Shown here: piece by piece, positions 35,003 to 45,474 of the stretch
How the letters are laid out: the number at the start of each line of letters is the position of its first letter
Numbering within the stretch: position 1 is the first letter of the stretch
From: an uncultured Flavobacteriaceae bacterium
GTDB taxonomy: Bacteria > Bacteroidota > Bacteroidia > Flavobacteriales > Flavobacteriaceae
Length of the DNA stretch: 55,839 bases
Direction of reading: 5' to 3'
Assembly (NCBI GenBank): GCA_949372605.1
Contig: CASIAE010000014.1
Coordinates: 1 to 55,839 of the forward strand
Translations under genes and position numbers: made by a program
Notes under the pieces: generated by a model
Databases searched by the model: none
The model's input: only the letters and a program-made list of their open reading frames with translations
What the model was told of the DNA's origin: nothing

Positions 35003-36203
35003 AATATTTTAAAATTTGGGTGAATATGTCTTGGGCTACTAAAGCTTTTGATTTTAATTCGAAATCTCTCGGAATCCCTTCTTGGTTAATAAAGGATATT
35101 TTATTTTGATCTCCGGAAAAGCCAGCGCCTTTGTCATTTAGCGAGTTTAGGATTATTGCATTTAAATTTTTAGCCTTTAATTTTTTGATTGCATTTTTTA
35201 ATTCGTTCTCCGTTTCGAGGGCAAACCCAACTAAGAACTGGCCCTTCTTTTCTTTACCCATAGTAGCAAGAATATCTTGAGTAGGAACCAGATTTATCGT
35301 ATAATGACCTGTCTCTTTTTTTATTTTCTGGGTATGACTATTATCGGGTTTAAAGTCAGCAACTGCAGCAGCAGCAATAGCAATTTGAGTATCAGAATAG
35401 TTTTCCATAACAACTTCAAACATCTCACTTGCTGAAGTTACCCGCCGAACATCAATCCGATTGTCTTTTAATTCCAAACCTGTCGGACCTGAAACGAGCA
35501 ATACTTCTGCCCCAAGTTTTGAGGCTTCTTTTGCCAATTCAAAACCCATCTTACCACTGGCATGATTACCAATAAAGCGTACAGGATCAACGGCCTCATA
35601 GGTTGGCCCTGCTGTTATTAGTATTTTTTTACCATAAAGTGGTAGATTTTTCTCTAAGTCTTTTTCAATAAAATCGACAATTTCTTCAGGAGATAACATC
35701 CGACCTTTACCATGTAGTCCACTTGCCAAAAACCCATTTCCTACGGGCAAAACATGATGTCCAAATGATTTTAATATTTTAAGGTTTTTTTGATTAGCAC
35801 TGTGCGTATACATATCCAAATCCATAGCTGGAGCGATATAAACCCGACTGGTAAAAGAAAGATAGGTGGCAATTAATAGATTATTACATTTTGCATTCAC
35901 TAGAGCAGAAAGCGTGTTGGCAGTTGCCGGGGCAATAATAAATAAGTCTGCCCATTTTCCCAGTTCTACATGATCGTTCCAGACAGGATTATCCATCTCG
36001 GTGGCTGTAAAAGTAGACAAAACAGGGTTGTTGGATAAAGTAGAAAGCGTCAATGGAGTAACAAAATCTTTTGCTGAAGAGGTCATGATGACGCGAACCT
36101 CAGCATTAAGACATTTGAGTAATCTGACAATCAATGGCGTTTTGTAAGCGGCTATTCCCCCAGAAATACCTAATAGGATTTTCTTTCCGCTTAAAACACT
36201 CAT
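34995..36203 (-). CDS. coaBC: bifunctional phosphopantothenoylcysteine decarboxylase / phosphopantothenate-cysteine ligase
   Basis: Two fused steps of CoA synthesis. The 402 residues begin with the flavoprotein decarboxylase CoaC domain: ILLGISGGIAAYKTPLIVRLL, with the active-site histidine in VWNDHVELGKWADL and PAMDLDMY. The ligase domain CoaB begins near residue 190: KILITAGPTYEAVDPVRFIGNHASGKMG, then AAAVADFKP and GFALETEN. The gene sits between porD (overlap) and rpoZ (three-base gap). Confidence 0.96.
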   Translation of the reverse strand: MSVLSGKKILLGISGGIAAYKTPLIVRLLKCLNAEVRVIMTSSAKDFVTPLTLSTLSNNPVLSTFTATEMDNPVWNDHVELGKWADLFIIAPATANTLSALVNAKCNNLLIATYLSFTSRVYIAPAMDLDMYTHSANQKNLKILKSFGHHVLPVGNGFLASGLHGKGRMLSPEEIVDFIEKDLEKNLPLYGKKILITAGPTYEAVDPVRFIGNHASGKMGFELAKEASKLGAEVLLVSGPTGLELKDNRIDVRRVTSASEMFEVVMENYSDTQIAIAAAAVADFKPDNSHTQKIKKETGHYTINLVPTQDILATMGKEKKGQFLVGFALETENELKNAIKKLKAKNLNAIILNSLNDKGAGFSGDQNKISFINQEGIPRDFELKSKALVAQDIFTQILKYYA

Positions 36204-36206
36204 TTC

Positions 36207-36536
36207 TTAAGAGTTAGATTCCTCTGTATTACGATAATAAATCTTTTCATTCAACCATTCTTCGACAGCAATGGCATGTGCTTTAGGCAAACGCTCATAA
36301 AACTTAGAAACTTCGATTTGTTCTTTGTTTTCGAAAATTTCTTCTAAACTGTCATTGTGAGTTGCAAACTCTTCCAATTTCTCATGAAGTTCTTTACGAA
36401 TATCCAAATTGATCTGATTTGATCTTTTCGAGATGATTGATAAGGCCTCATAGATGTTTTCAGTCGGAGCATCAATTATATTCCGATTGTAAGTAGTCGT
36501 GCTCGTTGGAGCATCTGAATTTCTAAATTTTGTCAT
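36207..36536 (-). CDS. rpoZ: RNA polymerase omega subunit
   Basis: A 109-residue small subunit that helps RNA polymerase assemble. The divergent Bacteroidota form is recognised by NIYEALSIISKRSNQINLDIRKELHEKLEEF, which corresponds to the omega region that folds around the beta' C-terminus, and by its place before coaBC. The family in Bacteroidota was long annotated as hypothetical. It lies 19 bases after bamD. Confidence 0.85.
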   Translation of the reverse strand: MTKFRNSDAPTSTTTYNRNIIDAPTENIYEALSIISKRSNQINLDIRKELHEKLEEFATHNDSLEEIFENKEQIEVSKFYERLPKAHAIAVEEWLNEKIYYRNTEESNS

Positions 36537-36555
36537 GATGTTTATTTATTGGGCT

Positions 36556-37362
36556 TCAATTTGCAAAAGTATTAATTTCTTTCTCGATAGCTTTCATTTT
36601 CTTCGAAAGATCTTTCTCAAATAATGTTTCAGGGTAATAACGTAGAATAGCACCATATAGTGGTGTTAATTCATTTAATCTTTCGATTTTTTTAGAATCA
36701 ACACTGTTGGTCGCAATTTCGTACGAGGATAAAAATTTATAAAAAAGCGCTTCTTCCCTGAATTTAGTTCCTACAAATTCTCCAATAAAATTATCAAAAG
36801 AAGTTATTGCGGCTTTATAATCGTAGATCGTATAATATTGCTTGGCAATTTCAAATTCCTTTTTTTCAATTTTAGTTTGAAGTTCACTAATTAACTTATT
36901 TGACTCTTCTAAATATTTAGAATCCGGATAATTGTTTATAAAAATCTGGAGTTTTTCCAAACCTGTAAAAGTATCTGCTTGATCCAAACTATATTTGGGA
37001 GACATCATATAATATGATTTTGCTGCCAAAAAACTAACCTCTTCAATTTTCTGTGACTTGGGATAGGATTTTATAAAGTTTTCAAATTGGTAGGCTGCTA
37101 GATGGAAACTCTTAGTATTAAAATAAGAATCAGCAAAAAAGAAAATCAATCTTTCGGCTTGCGGTTTTCCTCTATAGGCTGGAACCAACTGTTCGAACAA
37201 TCGATTTGCACGGCGGTATTCGCCTGCGTTATAATAATCTTCAGCTGCTTTGTACTTTGCAGTCAAATCATCATTATTCAGGATTTTCTGATACTCACTG
37301 CAAGAGAATAACAGCATTACTAATAAAATAGAGCAAAATAAGTACTGGTGGTTTTTTTGCAT
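36556..37362 (-). CDS. bamD: outer membrane assembly lipoprotein BamD
   Basis: BamD is the lipoprotein partner of BamA in folding outer membrane proteins. The 268 residues start with a signal peptide and lipobox, LVMLLFSCSEYQK, with the acylated cysteine at residue 21. The rest is tetratricopeptide repeats: AAEDYYNAGEYRRANRLFEQLV, FADSYFNTKSFHLAAYQFENFIKSYPKS and KQYYTIYDYKAAITSFDNFI. No stop or frame problem. A -7 box sits four bases before its ATG (see promoter entry). Confidence 0.92.
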   Translation of the reverse strand: MQKNHQYLFCSILLVMLLFSCSEYQKILNNDDLTAKYKAAEDYYNAGEYRRANRLFEQLVPAYRGKPQAERLIFFFADSYFNTKSFHLAAYQFENFIKSYPKSQKIEEVSFLAAKSYYMMSPKYSLDQADTFTGLEKLQIFINNYPDSKYLEESNKLISELQTKIEKKEFEIAKQYYTIYDYKAAITSFDNFIGEFVGTKFREEALFYKFLSSYEIATNSVDSKKIERLNELTPLYGAILRYYPETLFEKDLSKKMKAIEKEINTFAN

Positions 37363-37366
37363 GTTG

Positions 37367-37374
37367 CAAAATTA
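37367..37374 (-). promoter_or_regulatory. bamD -7 element directly before the ATG
   Basis: TAATTTTG on the minus strand ends four bases before the bamD ATG. Transcription would start at or within a base or two of the ATG, giving a leaderless mRNA. No TTG at -33. Confidence 0.45.
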
Positions 37375-37456
37375 CTAAATAATTTGGATACTAAGTAAAT
37401 AAATATTTGATTCAAAATGCGTTAAGAAAAAACTAATTAATCTTTGAACTACAGGT

Positions 37457-38350
37457 CTAATCGTTTTGAAATTGCTGTAATAAGCTTAATTCATGGTTAA
37501 GTTTTTCAACAAGACCTTTAGAAGCTTTCACAAGCGGCAACCTAAGGACGTTATCACACAGCTCTAGGGCGTTCATCAAAACCTTAATTCCAACTGGATT
37601 TCCTTCCAAATAAATCATTCTAATCAAATCTAAAATCGCATAATGATAGCTGTAAGCTAATTTTGAATCCCCTTCTAGAGCAGAATGGATAATTCTTGAA
37701 AACTCAACAGGTATTGCATTTCCAATTACAGAAATAACCCCTTTAGCACCAGCAAGGATCATTGGAAGTGAAATTTCATCATCTCCGGAAAGAATTAAAA
37801 AACCAGAAGGAACGCTTTTAATCAGTGTTTGAGCTTGCTGAAAGTCACCAGAAGCTTCTTTTAAAGCAATAATATTATCAAAATCTTGTGCCAATCGGAC
37901 TACAGTCTTTGGTTCCAAATTAACTCCAGTTCTAGCAGGGACATTATAAAGAATAATTGGCAAAGGAGCGGCTAACGAAAGGGCCCTGAAATGTTGGTAA
38001 AGACCTTCCTGGTTTGGTCTATTATAATACGGCGTTACTGAAAGTATTGCGGAAAATCCATCGAAATTATTGCTTTTTAGTTCCTCTACCAGTTCATGAG
38101 TATTGTTTCCTCCTACTCCTAAAACGAGCGGGATACGACCAGCATTAGCTTCAATTGTTTTTTCAACAATATGTTTCTTTTCAACCTTGCTCAATGTAGC
38201 AGTTTCAGCAGTTGTACCTAGGACAACTATATAATTCACCGAACCAGCACAAAGATGATCAATTACCCTAGGAATTGCTTCAAAATCTACTAAACCTTCC
38301 TTCGTGAAAGGGGTAATCATTGCTACACCATGACCATTGAATTGCTTCAT
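37457..38350 (-). CDS. dapA: 4-hydroxy-tetrahydrodipicolinate synthase
   Basis: DapA condenses pyruvate with aspartate semialdehyde in lysine and diaminopimelate synthesis. The 297 residues form a TIM barrel: GVAMITPFTKEGLVDFEAI, VLGTTAETATLSKVEK (pyruvate site), the catalytic tyrosine in LPIILYNVPARTGVNL and the Schiff-base lysine in IIALKEASGDF. LILSGDDEISLPMILAGAKGVISVIGN is the last barrel segment. It overlaps DUF6913 by four bases (ATGA). With dapF at 47750 the window holds two steps of the pathway. Confidence 0.96.
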   Translation of the reverse strand: MKQFNGHGVAMITPFTKEGLVDFEAIPRVIDHLCAGSVNYIVVLGTTAETATLSKVEKKHIVEKTIEANAGRIPLVLGVGGNNTHELVEELKSNNFDGFSAILSVTPYYNRPNQEGLYQHFRALSLAAPLPIILYNVPARTGVNLEPKTVVRLAQDFDNIIALKEASGDFQQAQTLIKSVPSGFLILSGDDEISLPMILAGAKGVISVIGNAIPVEFSRIIHSALEGDSKLAYSYHYAILDLIRMIYLEGNPVGIKVLMNALELCDNVLRLPLVKASKGLVEKLNHELSLLQQFQND

Positions 38351-38877
38351 TGTTGAAATTTATATATTATTTTTAAATACTTCTTTACTTCGTTTGCAAA
38401 TACATTTTTATTTTTAGTAGACACATCTATAATCAAATCATTTAATTCATGTTCTATGGAATTAAAACCTACACTGATTTGTTTGTCACATCTTAAACTC
38501 ACTATTTTAAGATGAATGTCATTCTGATCAAAATAATTTATCAAAACATCGCATTTAGTAGCGCAAAAAACTTCTAAAACCTCATTAAAAGAACCAAAAC
38601 TACTAATATCTTTTTGAGCATAGCTTTTGTTTAAAATTGTCGATTCAAGTTTCTTATTTACTTGAAAAAATGTAAGGATCTTTACATTTTTTTTTGGCAC
38701 TTTAAAATACTTAGCCAATCTATAAAAGTAGGCTTCTTTAATATCAAATCTACCATCCAAAATGATAGATATATTGTTAATTTTCTTAAAAGACATTTGC
38801 TGCTTAGATGCTAACAGTTTATCTAGTTCATTTTTATAAATGTATCCTAAGAATATTTTTTTTAGCCAGTTTGACAT
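38347..38877 (-). CDS. DUF6913 domain protein, function unknown
   Basis: A 176-residue cytoplasmic protein. It begins MSNWLKKIFLGYIYKNELDKLL and contains ISIILDGRFDIKEAYFYRLAKYF and CDVLINYFDQNDIHLKIVSLRCDKQISVGF, matching the DUF6913 proteins found in flavobacteria between ligA and dapA. The GF near the end and the alternating strands suggest a compact alpha/beta fold. No catalytic motif is visible. The ATGA overlap with dapA suggests co-translation. Confidence 0.72.
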   Translation of the reverse strand: MSNWLKKIFLGYIYKNELDKLLASKQQMSFKKINNISIILDGRFDIKEAYFYRLAKYFKVPKKNVKILTFFQVNKKLESTILNKSYAQKDISSFGSFNEVLEVFCATKCDVLINYFDQNDIHLKIVSLRCDKQISVGFNSIEHELNDLIIDVSTKNKNVFANEVKKYLKIIYKFQQ

Positions 38878-38891
38878 ATAACTGTTTAATT

Positions 38892-38899
38892 CAAAATTA
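38892..38899 (-). promoter_or_regulatory. -7 promoter element before DUF6913-dapA
   Basis: TAATTTTG on the minus strand fits TAnnTTTG, 14 bases before the DUF6913 ATG. No TTG at -33. Confidence 0.45.
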
Positions 38900-38981
38900 A
38901 AGTTTACTGAATTTAGAAAGGAAAATATTATTTTATATCAATTAATACTTTATAATGTTACAAATATAACATTTTGTTAAA

Positions 38982-40988
<2,007 letters not shown>

Positions 40989-41840
40989 TTATTTCTTAAT
41001 TGCTTTTAACATTCTATTTTTACCAAAAATATCGTTTCCAACAACAATATCCTTAAAAGAGTAAGAAGAAATCATTTTTTTCAACGCTCCTATATACTTA
41101 GGATTAATTTCAAAATAGAGCACACCCTTAGTTTTTAGGTTTATTTCTGCAAAAGCAATTATCTTTTTATAAAAAAAAAGAGAATCATCCTCGGGAGTAA
41201 ATAATGCCAGGTGTGGCTCGTAATTCAAAACATTTAAAAGCATTTCTTTTTTTTCTTCGGGCATAATGTAGGGAGGATTTGAGACTATTACATCCAGAGA
41301 TTGATCCCAGTTCGATAGTGTTGTGATGTCCTTTTGAATGAAATTTACATCTGCATCATGAATTTTTGCGTTTTTCTTGGCCACTTCGAGTGCTAAGTGC
41401 GAAACGTCAATTGCAGTAATATTTAGATTTAAGTTTTCTATCGCCAATACAATAGGAATGCAACCACTCCCCGTTCCAATGTCCAAAACATTTAATTTGT
41501 CTTTTGAGAGAGGAAAATCGGAAAGCATCCAACTTACCAATTCTTCAGTTTCAGGTCTCGGAATCAATACCGATTCATCAACATAAAATGAATGTCCCAT
41601 AAAGAAAGTTTCATTTAAAATATACTGAATAGGCTTGTTTTTTTTTAATTCTAAAAGCACAAAATCAAGTTGAGCAGTTTCTGATTGACTTAATGCATAA
41701 TTAGGATGAATAGCAATAAAAGTAGGATCCCAATCAAAATAATATTTAACAAGACGTTTCAGAAAAATTTGGATTTCTGTTAAAGAATAAACTGTCTTCA
41801 ACTCCTTATAAAAATGGTTCCTGTATTCTATTAATTGCAT
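40989..41840 (-). CDS. prmC: peptide chain release factor N5-glutamine methyltransferase
   Basis: PrmC methylates the GGQ glutamine of release factors RF1 and RF2. The 283 residues have the N-terminal helical domain, then VLIPRPETEELVSWML, SAM motif I VLDIGTGSGCIPIVLA and the catalytic NPPY in VIVSNPPYIMPEEK. The gene ends one base before ligA begins. A -7 box sits four bases before its ATG, so it may be translated from a leaderless mRNA. Confidence 0.95.
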   Translation of the reverse strand: MQLIEYRNHFYKELKTVYSLTEIQIFLKRLVKYYFDWDPTFIAIHPNYALSQSETAQLDFVLLELKKNKPIQYILNETFFMGHSFYVDESVLIPRPETEELVSWMLSDFPLSKDKLNVLDIGTGSGCIPIVLAIENLNLNITAIDVSHLALEVAKKNAKIHDADVNFIQKDITTLSNWDQSLDVIVSNPPYIMPEEKKEMLLNVLNYEPHLALFTPEDDSLFFYKKIIAFAEINLKTKGVLYFEINPKYIGALKKMISSYSFKDIVVGNDIFGKNRMLKAIKK

Positions 41841-41844
41841 AGCA

Positions 41845-41852
41845 CAAAATTA
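41845..41852 (-). promoter_or_regulatory. prmC -7 element directly before the ATG
   Basis: TAATTTTG on the minus strand ends four bases before the prmC ATG, the same spacing as at bamD and dapF. No TTG at -33. Confidence 0.45.
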
Positions 41853-41943
41853 AGATAAAGATTGGTTTTTCGTTAGACATTTCATTCAAGCTTCAACTAT
41901 ATTCAGAAAGTAATTAATAACTAAACATCCATGAACTAGGTTC

Positions 41944-41951
41944 TAAATTTG
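41944..41951 (+). promoter_or_regulatory. ribD -7 promoter element
   Basis: TAAATTTG fits TAnnTTTG, 51 bases before the ribD ATG, leaving a short leader of about 45 bases. No TTG at -33. Confidence 0.45.
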
Positions 41952-41957
41952 TTTAAT

Positions 41958-41978
41958 TTTACATTTAATTAATGTAAA
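41958..41978. promoter_or_regulatory. inverted repeat in the ribD leader
   Basis: TTTACATT and AATGTAAA form a perfect 8-base inverted repeat around TAATT, just after the ribD -7 box. It could be an operator or an RNA hairpin. It is not an FMN riboswitch, which needs about 120 conserved bases. Confidence 0.4.
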
Positions 41979-42002
41979 TTATTAAAAATTTAATAGCTGT
42001 AA

Positions 42003-43016
42003 ATGCACAAAAGGGATAAAGTTTTTATGCACCGATGTATTGATTTAGCCCAGAAAGGACTGGGAAACACCTACCCAAACCCTTTGGTGGGATGTGTTCT
42101 TGTGAAAAATAATGAGATAATTGCTGAAGGTTGGCATAAAAAAGCTGGGGCTGCACATGCAGAAGTTAATGCCATCCAAAAAGTTACAGATAAATCTATT
42201 TTAAAATATTGTACCCTCTATGTAAACCTCGAACCATGTTGCCATTTTGGCAAAACCCCTCCCTGTGCAGATTTAATTATTGAAATGGGAATCCAGAATG
42301 TTGTCATTGGGTGTCAAGACTCGAATGAAAAAGTTTCTGGAAAAGGAGTTAAAAAGCTCATTGAAGGGGGTTGCAACGTAATAACTGGAGTGCTTGAAAA
42401 GGAATGTAAAATCTTAAATCAACGCTTTTTCACTTTCCATGAACAAAAACGACCCTATATAATATTAAAGTGGGCAGAAAGTATGGATGGATTTATGGCC
42501 CCCAAAAACTCCGAGAAAGATTATTGGCTCACACATGCCCATTCTCGGCAAAGAGTTCACCAATGGAGAAGTGAGGAACAAGCCATTTTGTTGGGATCGC
42601 AAACTGTCATAAACGACAATCCAAATTTATCGACTAGACTTTGGTATGGAAAAAATCCTATTAGGTTTGCAATCGATCCCAATCAAAGAATTCCAAAAAA
42701 TTCGAATTTGAAAGATGGAAAAATTAAAACCTTCTTTCTAGTTGATGAAAATTCTGAAAGAAAAAATGAAAATATTATTATTTCTGCTGAAGAAATACTC
42801 AAATCACTCTACAAAAAAAACATTCAGTCAGTGATAATTGAGGGCGGTGCAAAAACGCTAGAATTCTTTATTAAAAATAAAACATGGGATGTTGCTCGTA
42901 TTTTTAAAACCAATAAAAACTTAAATGATGGATTAAAATCTCCAAAAATTGACGGAGAATTAAAACGTAGCACTAGAATTCAAAATGATGTTTTAATGGA
43001 AATTAACAATGACTGA
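42003..43016 (+). CDS. ribD: bifunctional riboflavin deaminase / reductase
   Basis: RibD performs the second and third steps of riboflavin synthesis. The 337 residues begin with the zinc deaminase domain (MHRCIDLAQKGLGNTYPNPLVGCVLV), with the zinc ligands in HAEVNAI and PCCHFGKTPPC at about residues 50-88. The reductase domain begins near 155 (RPYIILKWAESMDGFMAP) and includes GSQTVINDNPNLSTR and VIIEGGAKTLEFF. It stands alone; no other rib gene is adjacent. Its 3' end overlaps the convergent thioesterase gene by 37 bases. Confidence 0.95.
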   Translation: MHKRDKVFMHRCIDLAQKGLGNTYPNPLVGCVLVKNNEIIAEGWHKKAGAAHAEVNAIQKVTDKSILKYCTLYVNLEPCCHFGKTPPCADLIIEMGIQNVVIGCQDSNEKVSGKGVKKLIEGGCNVITGVLEKECKILNQRFFTFHEQKRPYIILKWAESMDGFMAPKNSEKDYWLTHAHSRQRVHQWRSEEQAILLGSQTVINDNPNLSTRLWYGKNPIRFAIDPNQRIPKNSNLKDGKIKTFFLVDENSERKNENIIISAEEILKSLYKKNIQSVIIEGGAKTLEFFIKNKTWDVARIFKTNKNLNDGLKSPKIDGELKRSTRIQNDVLMEINND

Positions 43017-43408
43017 AGTTTTTCAGTCAAACTTTCCGGGCATCTAGTAGGTCTATTGTTTTTACTAGTCAAAAAAGCTAGCGTTGTTGACCCAGTAGCA
43101 ACTTCTTTCCCTAAATGGTTTATAACTATATATTTAAACTTAACTTTAATTTTTGGCATTTCAACAAGTGTAAGTTCTACAGATAAAAGGTCATCAAAAA
43201 ACGCCGGAGATTTGAAAAATATTTCAGCATCAATAACTGGCATAATCACACCATTCTCTTCAAGTCTTTTGTAAGAAAACTCAACAGCGTTAAGCCACTC
43301 GATTCTGGCCAATTCAAAATATTTTAAATAGTTGCTGTGATGTACAAATCCCATTTGATCTGTCTCTGAATATCTCACTTTGAATTTTTTTGTTGTATAT
43401 TTTATCAA
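42980..43408 (-). CDS. acyl-CoA thioesterase, YbgC/4HBT family
   Basis: A 142-residue hot-dog fold thioesterase. FKVRYSETDQMGFVHHSNYLKYFELARIEWL holds the catalytic aspartate of YxETDxxGxVxxxxY. The 4-hydroxybenzoyl-CoA thioesterase family hydrolyses acyl- or aryl-CoA; the natural substrate here is unknown. The last 37 bases overlap ribD on the other strand. Confidence 0.9.
   Translation of the reverse strand: MIKYTTKKFKVRYSETDQMGFVHHSNYLKYFELARIEWLNAVEFSYKRLEENGVIMPVIDAEIFFKSPAFFDDLLSVELTLVEMPKIKVKFKYIVINHLGKEVATGSTTLAFLTSKNNRPTRCPESLTEKLQSLLISIKTSF
43010..43029. terminator. hairpin at the ribD/thioesterase convergence
   Basis: TGACTGA and TCAGTCA pair perfectly around a 6-base loop, over the ribD stop codon. 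It lacks a T-run, so it is at best a weak terminator for the convergent pair. Confidence 0.35.
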
Positions 43409-43529
43409 AACTGAATGTTTTTTTTTTATATTACCCTATAGAATTTCTTGTCATAATTTCGGCAAAAAATAATTAATATTTAAGTATAAAATTTATTTAT
43501 TTTTATTATTTTTTTTTCATATTTGCAAG

Positions 43530-43548
43530 TGTCTACAATAATTAGACA
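43530..43548. promoter_or_regulatory. inverted repeat upstream of dnaA
   Basis: TGTCTA and TAGACA, six bases each, are separated by seven bases, 48 bases before the dnaA ATG. They lie just after a -7-like CATATTTG (43518-43525, seven of eight matches). It could be an operator for dnaA. Confidence 0.4.
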
Positions 43549-43595
43549 TTAATAGTTTTTATACATAGAAGATAATTTAAGTTTTAAATATTTTA

Positions 43596-45023
43596 ATGGA
43601 AGCTAATGCAAATAACATTTGGAGTAATTGTTTGATTTTTATCAAAGATAATATCCAATCGCAAGCTTACAAAACTTGGTTTGAGCCCATTGTCCCCGTA
43701 AAAATTTTTGAAAATTCATTAAGCATACAAGTTCCAAGTAAATTTTTCTATGAATGGCTTGAAGAACATTATGTAAAAATTTTAAAGATTGCTCTTATAA
43801 AAGAATTGGGCAAAGATGCCCGTTTGGTTTATGTAATAAAAATGGAAAATACTTTTGGAAATAAAACTCCATTCACCGAAAGTATTCCAAGTAGTAATCA
43901 GGTCGGAATAAATCCCCAAGATGTAGATGCTCCCCTTAAAACCTACTCCAATGAATTAAAAAATCCATTTGTAATCCCTGGAATTCGTAATCTTCAAATC
44001 GAATCTCAGTTGAATCCTAATTATAACTTTGAAAATTTCCTTGAAGGCGATTCTAACAGACTTGCCAGGTCTGCTGGTTTAGCTGTTTCTAATAAACCCG
44101 GAGGTACTTCGTTCAATCCATTAATGGTTTTTGGAGGTGTTGGTTTGGGAAAAACTCACTTGGCGCACGCCATCGGAGTTGATATAAAGGAAAAGTACCC
44201 TGAAAAAACAGTCCTTTATATTTCTGCTGAAAAATTTACTCAGCAATACATAGAATCTGTAAAGAAAAACACAAGAAATGATTTTATTCATTTCTATCAA
44301 ATCATCGACGTTCTGATCATCGATGATGTTCAGTTTTTATCAGGAAAGTCTGGAACTCAAGACGTTTTCTTCCACATATTCAATCATTTACACCAAAACG
44401 GAAAACAAGTTATTATTACATCTGACAAGGCTCCTGTTGACATGCAAGATATAGAACAAAGACTTTTATCACGCTTCAAATGGGGACTCTCTGCTGAACT
44501 CCAGCTTCCTGATCTTGAAACCAGAATTTCAATACTTAAGAATAAACTCTACAGAGATGGAGTTACCATAGGTGAAAACATCATCGAATTTGTTGCTAAG
44601 AACATTAAAACAAACGTCCGAGAACTAGAAGGGGCAATAATTTCTCTTATTGCACAGTCCTCTTTCAACAGAGTAGAAATAGATCTAGAACTTGCCAAAG
44701 AGATTGTAAATAAATTTGTTAAGAACACTAAAAGAGAAGTTTCCATTGACTACATACAGAAAGTTGTTTCGGAATATTTTCAAATGGATATTTCAACATT
44801 ACAATCAAAAACGAGAAAAAGACATATCGTTCAAGCGCGTCAATTAGCAATGTATTTTGCAAAAAAATTCACAAAAGCGTCACTTGCTAGCATTGGAAGC
44901 CAGATTGGCAAAAGAGACCATGCTACGGTCTTACACGCTTGCAAGACTGTGGACAACCTAAGTTTTACTGACAAACAGTTTAGAAAATATGTTGAAGATC
45001 TTAATCAGAAACTCTCAATTTAA
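43596..45023 (+). CDS. dnaA: chromosomal replication initiator DnaA
   Basis: DnaA opens the replication origin. The 475 residues contain domain I (WSNCLIFIKDNIQSQAYKTWFEPIVPV), a short linker, the AAA+ domain III with Walker A VFGGVGLGKTHLAHAIG, Walker B VLIIDDVQFLSGK and DIEQRLLSRFKWGL, and domain IV with the DNA-binding signature AMYFAKKFTKASLASIGSQIGKRDHATVLHACKTV. dnaN and recF are not beside it. I see no cluster of DnaA boxes in the 187 bases upstream, so the origin is not obviously here. Confidence 0.97.
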   Translation: MEANANNIWSNCLIFIKDNIQSQAYKTWFEPIVPVKIFENSLSIQVPSKFFYEWLEEHYVKILKIALIKELGKDARLVYVIKMENTFGNKTPFTESIPSSNQVGINPQDVDAPLKTYSNELKNPFVIPGIRNLQIESQLNPNYNFENFLEGDSNRLARSAGLAVSNKPGGTSFNPLMVFGGVGLGKTHLAHAIGVDIKEKYPEKTVLYISAEKFTQQYIESVKKNTRNDFIHFYQIIDVLIIDDVQFLSGKSGTQDVFFHIFNHLHQNGKQVIITSDKAPVDMQDIEQRLLSRFKWGLSAELQLPDLETRISILKNKLYRDGVTIGENIIEFVAKNIKTNVRELEGAIISLIAQSSFNRVEIDLELAKEIVNKFVKNTKREVSIDYIQKVVSEYFQMDISTLQSKTRKRHIVQARQLAMYFAKKFTKASLASIGSQIGKRDHATVLHACKTVDNLSFTDKQFRKYVEDLNQKLSI

Positions 45024-45036
45024 CACAATTTTTTTA

Positions 45037-45474
45037 AAAATTTTAATAGTATGTCTCGTGAACACTTGTCGTTCTCCATTGGCAGAGGGAATACTTCAAA
45101 TTAAACTATCTCCAGAAAAACACCATATTAACTAAGCAGAAATGAATTGCTGATATATTGAAAATGCTCCAGACCCAAGAAGTATCGAAGTCGCTACTGA
45201 AAACAATATTGACATTTCATGGCGAGTGGAAGATACCTTCAAGAGGGAAGACTTTCATATTTTTGATAAGATTTTTGACATCGATCAGAATAATTATAAT
45301 TATGTTATTGGTCTATCAAGTTAGGAAGAAGAAAAAAAACTTCAATTGATGTTAAAAAAAAGTGAAGTTCCAGACCCATATTATGGAAATGCTACCAACT
45401 TTAAGATGGTGTTTGATTTGCTTGATGAAGCTTGTGATAAAATTTGTATTCAACTAGAAAATGATAAATCCTGA
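45037..45474 (+). pseudogene. low-molecular-weight protein tyrosine phosphatase, decayed
   Basis: Between dnaA and the methyltransferase gene the plus strand still reads KILIVCLVNTCRSPLAEGIL, the P-loop of the LMW-PTP family (C-x5-R-S), then stops, and in later frames ENAPDPRSIEVATENNIDIS, FDIDQNNYNYVIGLSS, then SEVPDPYYGNATNFKMVFDL and DEACDKICIQLENDKS. DPYYG holds the catalytic aspartate. The start codon is gone, the P-loop glycine is valine, and at least one frame change and two stops interrupt it (TAA within 100 bases, TAG near 45322). I infer a dead gene. The stop overlaps the next gene by 14 bases, showing the original operon. Confidence 0.85.

Noticed and set aside
41841-42002. FMN riboswitch upstream of ribD
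   Set aside because: The leader after the promoter is about 45 bases and shows none of the conserved RFN helices.
43409-43595. Replication origin beside dnaA
   Set aside because: The region is AT-rich but has no cluster of DnaA boxes, and dnaN is not adjacent.
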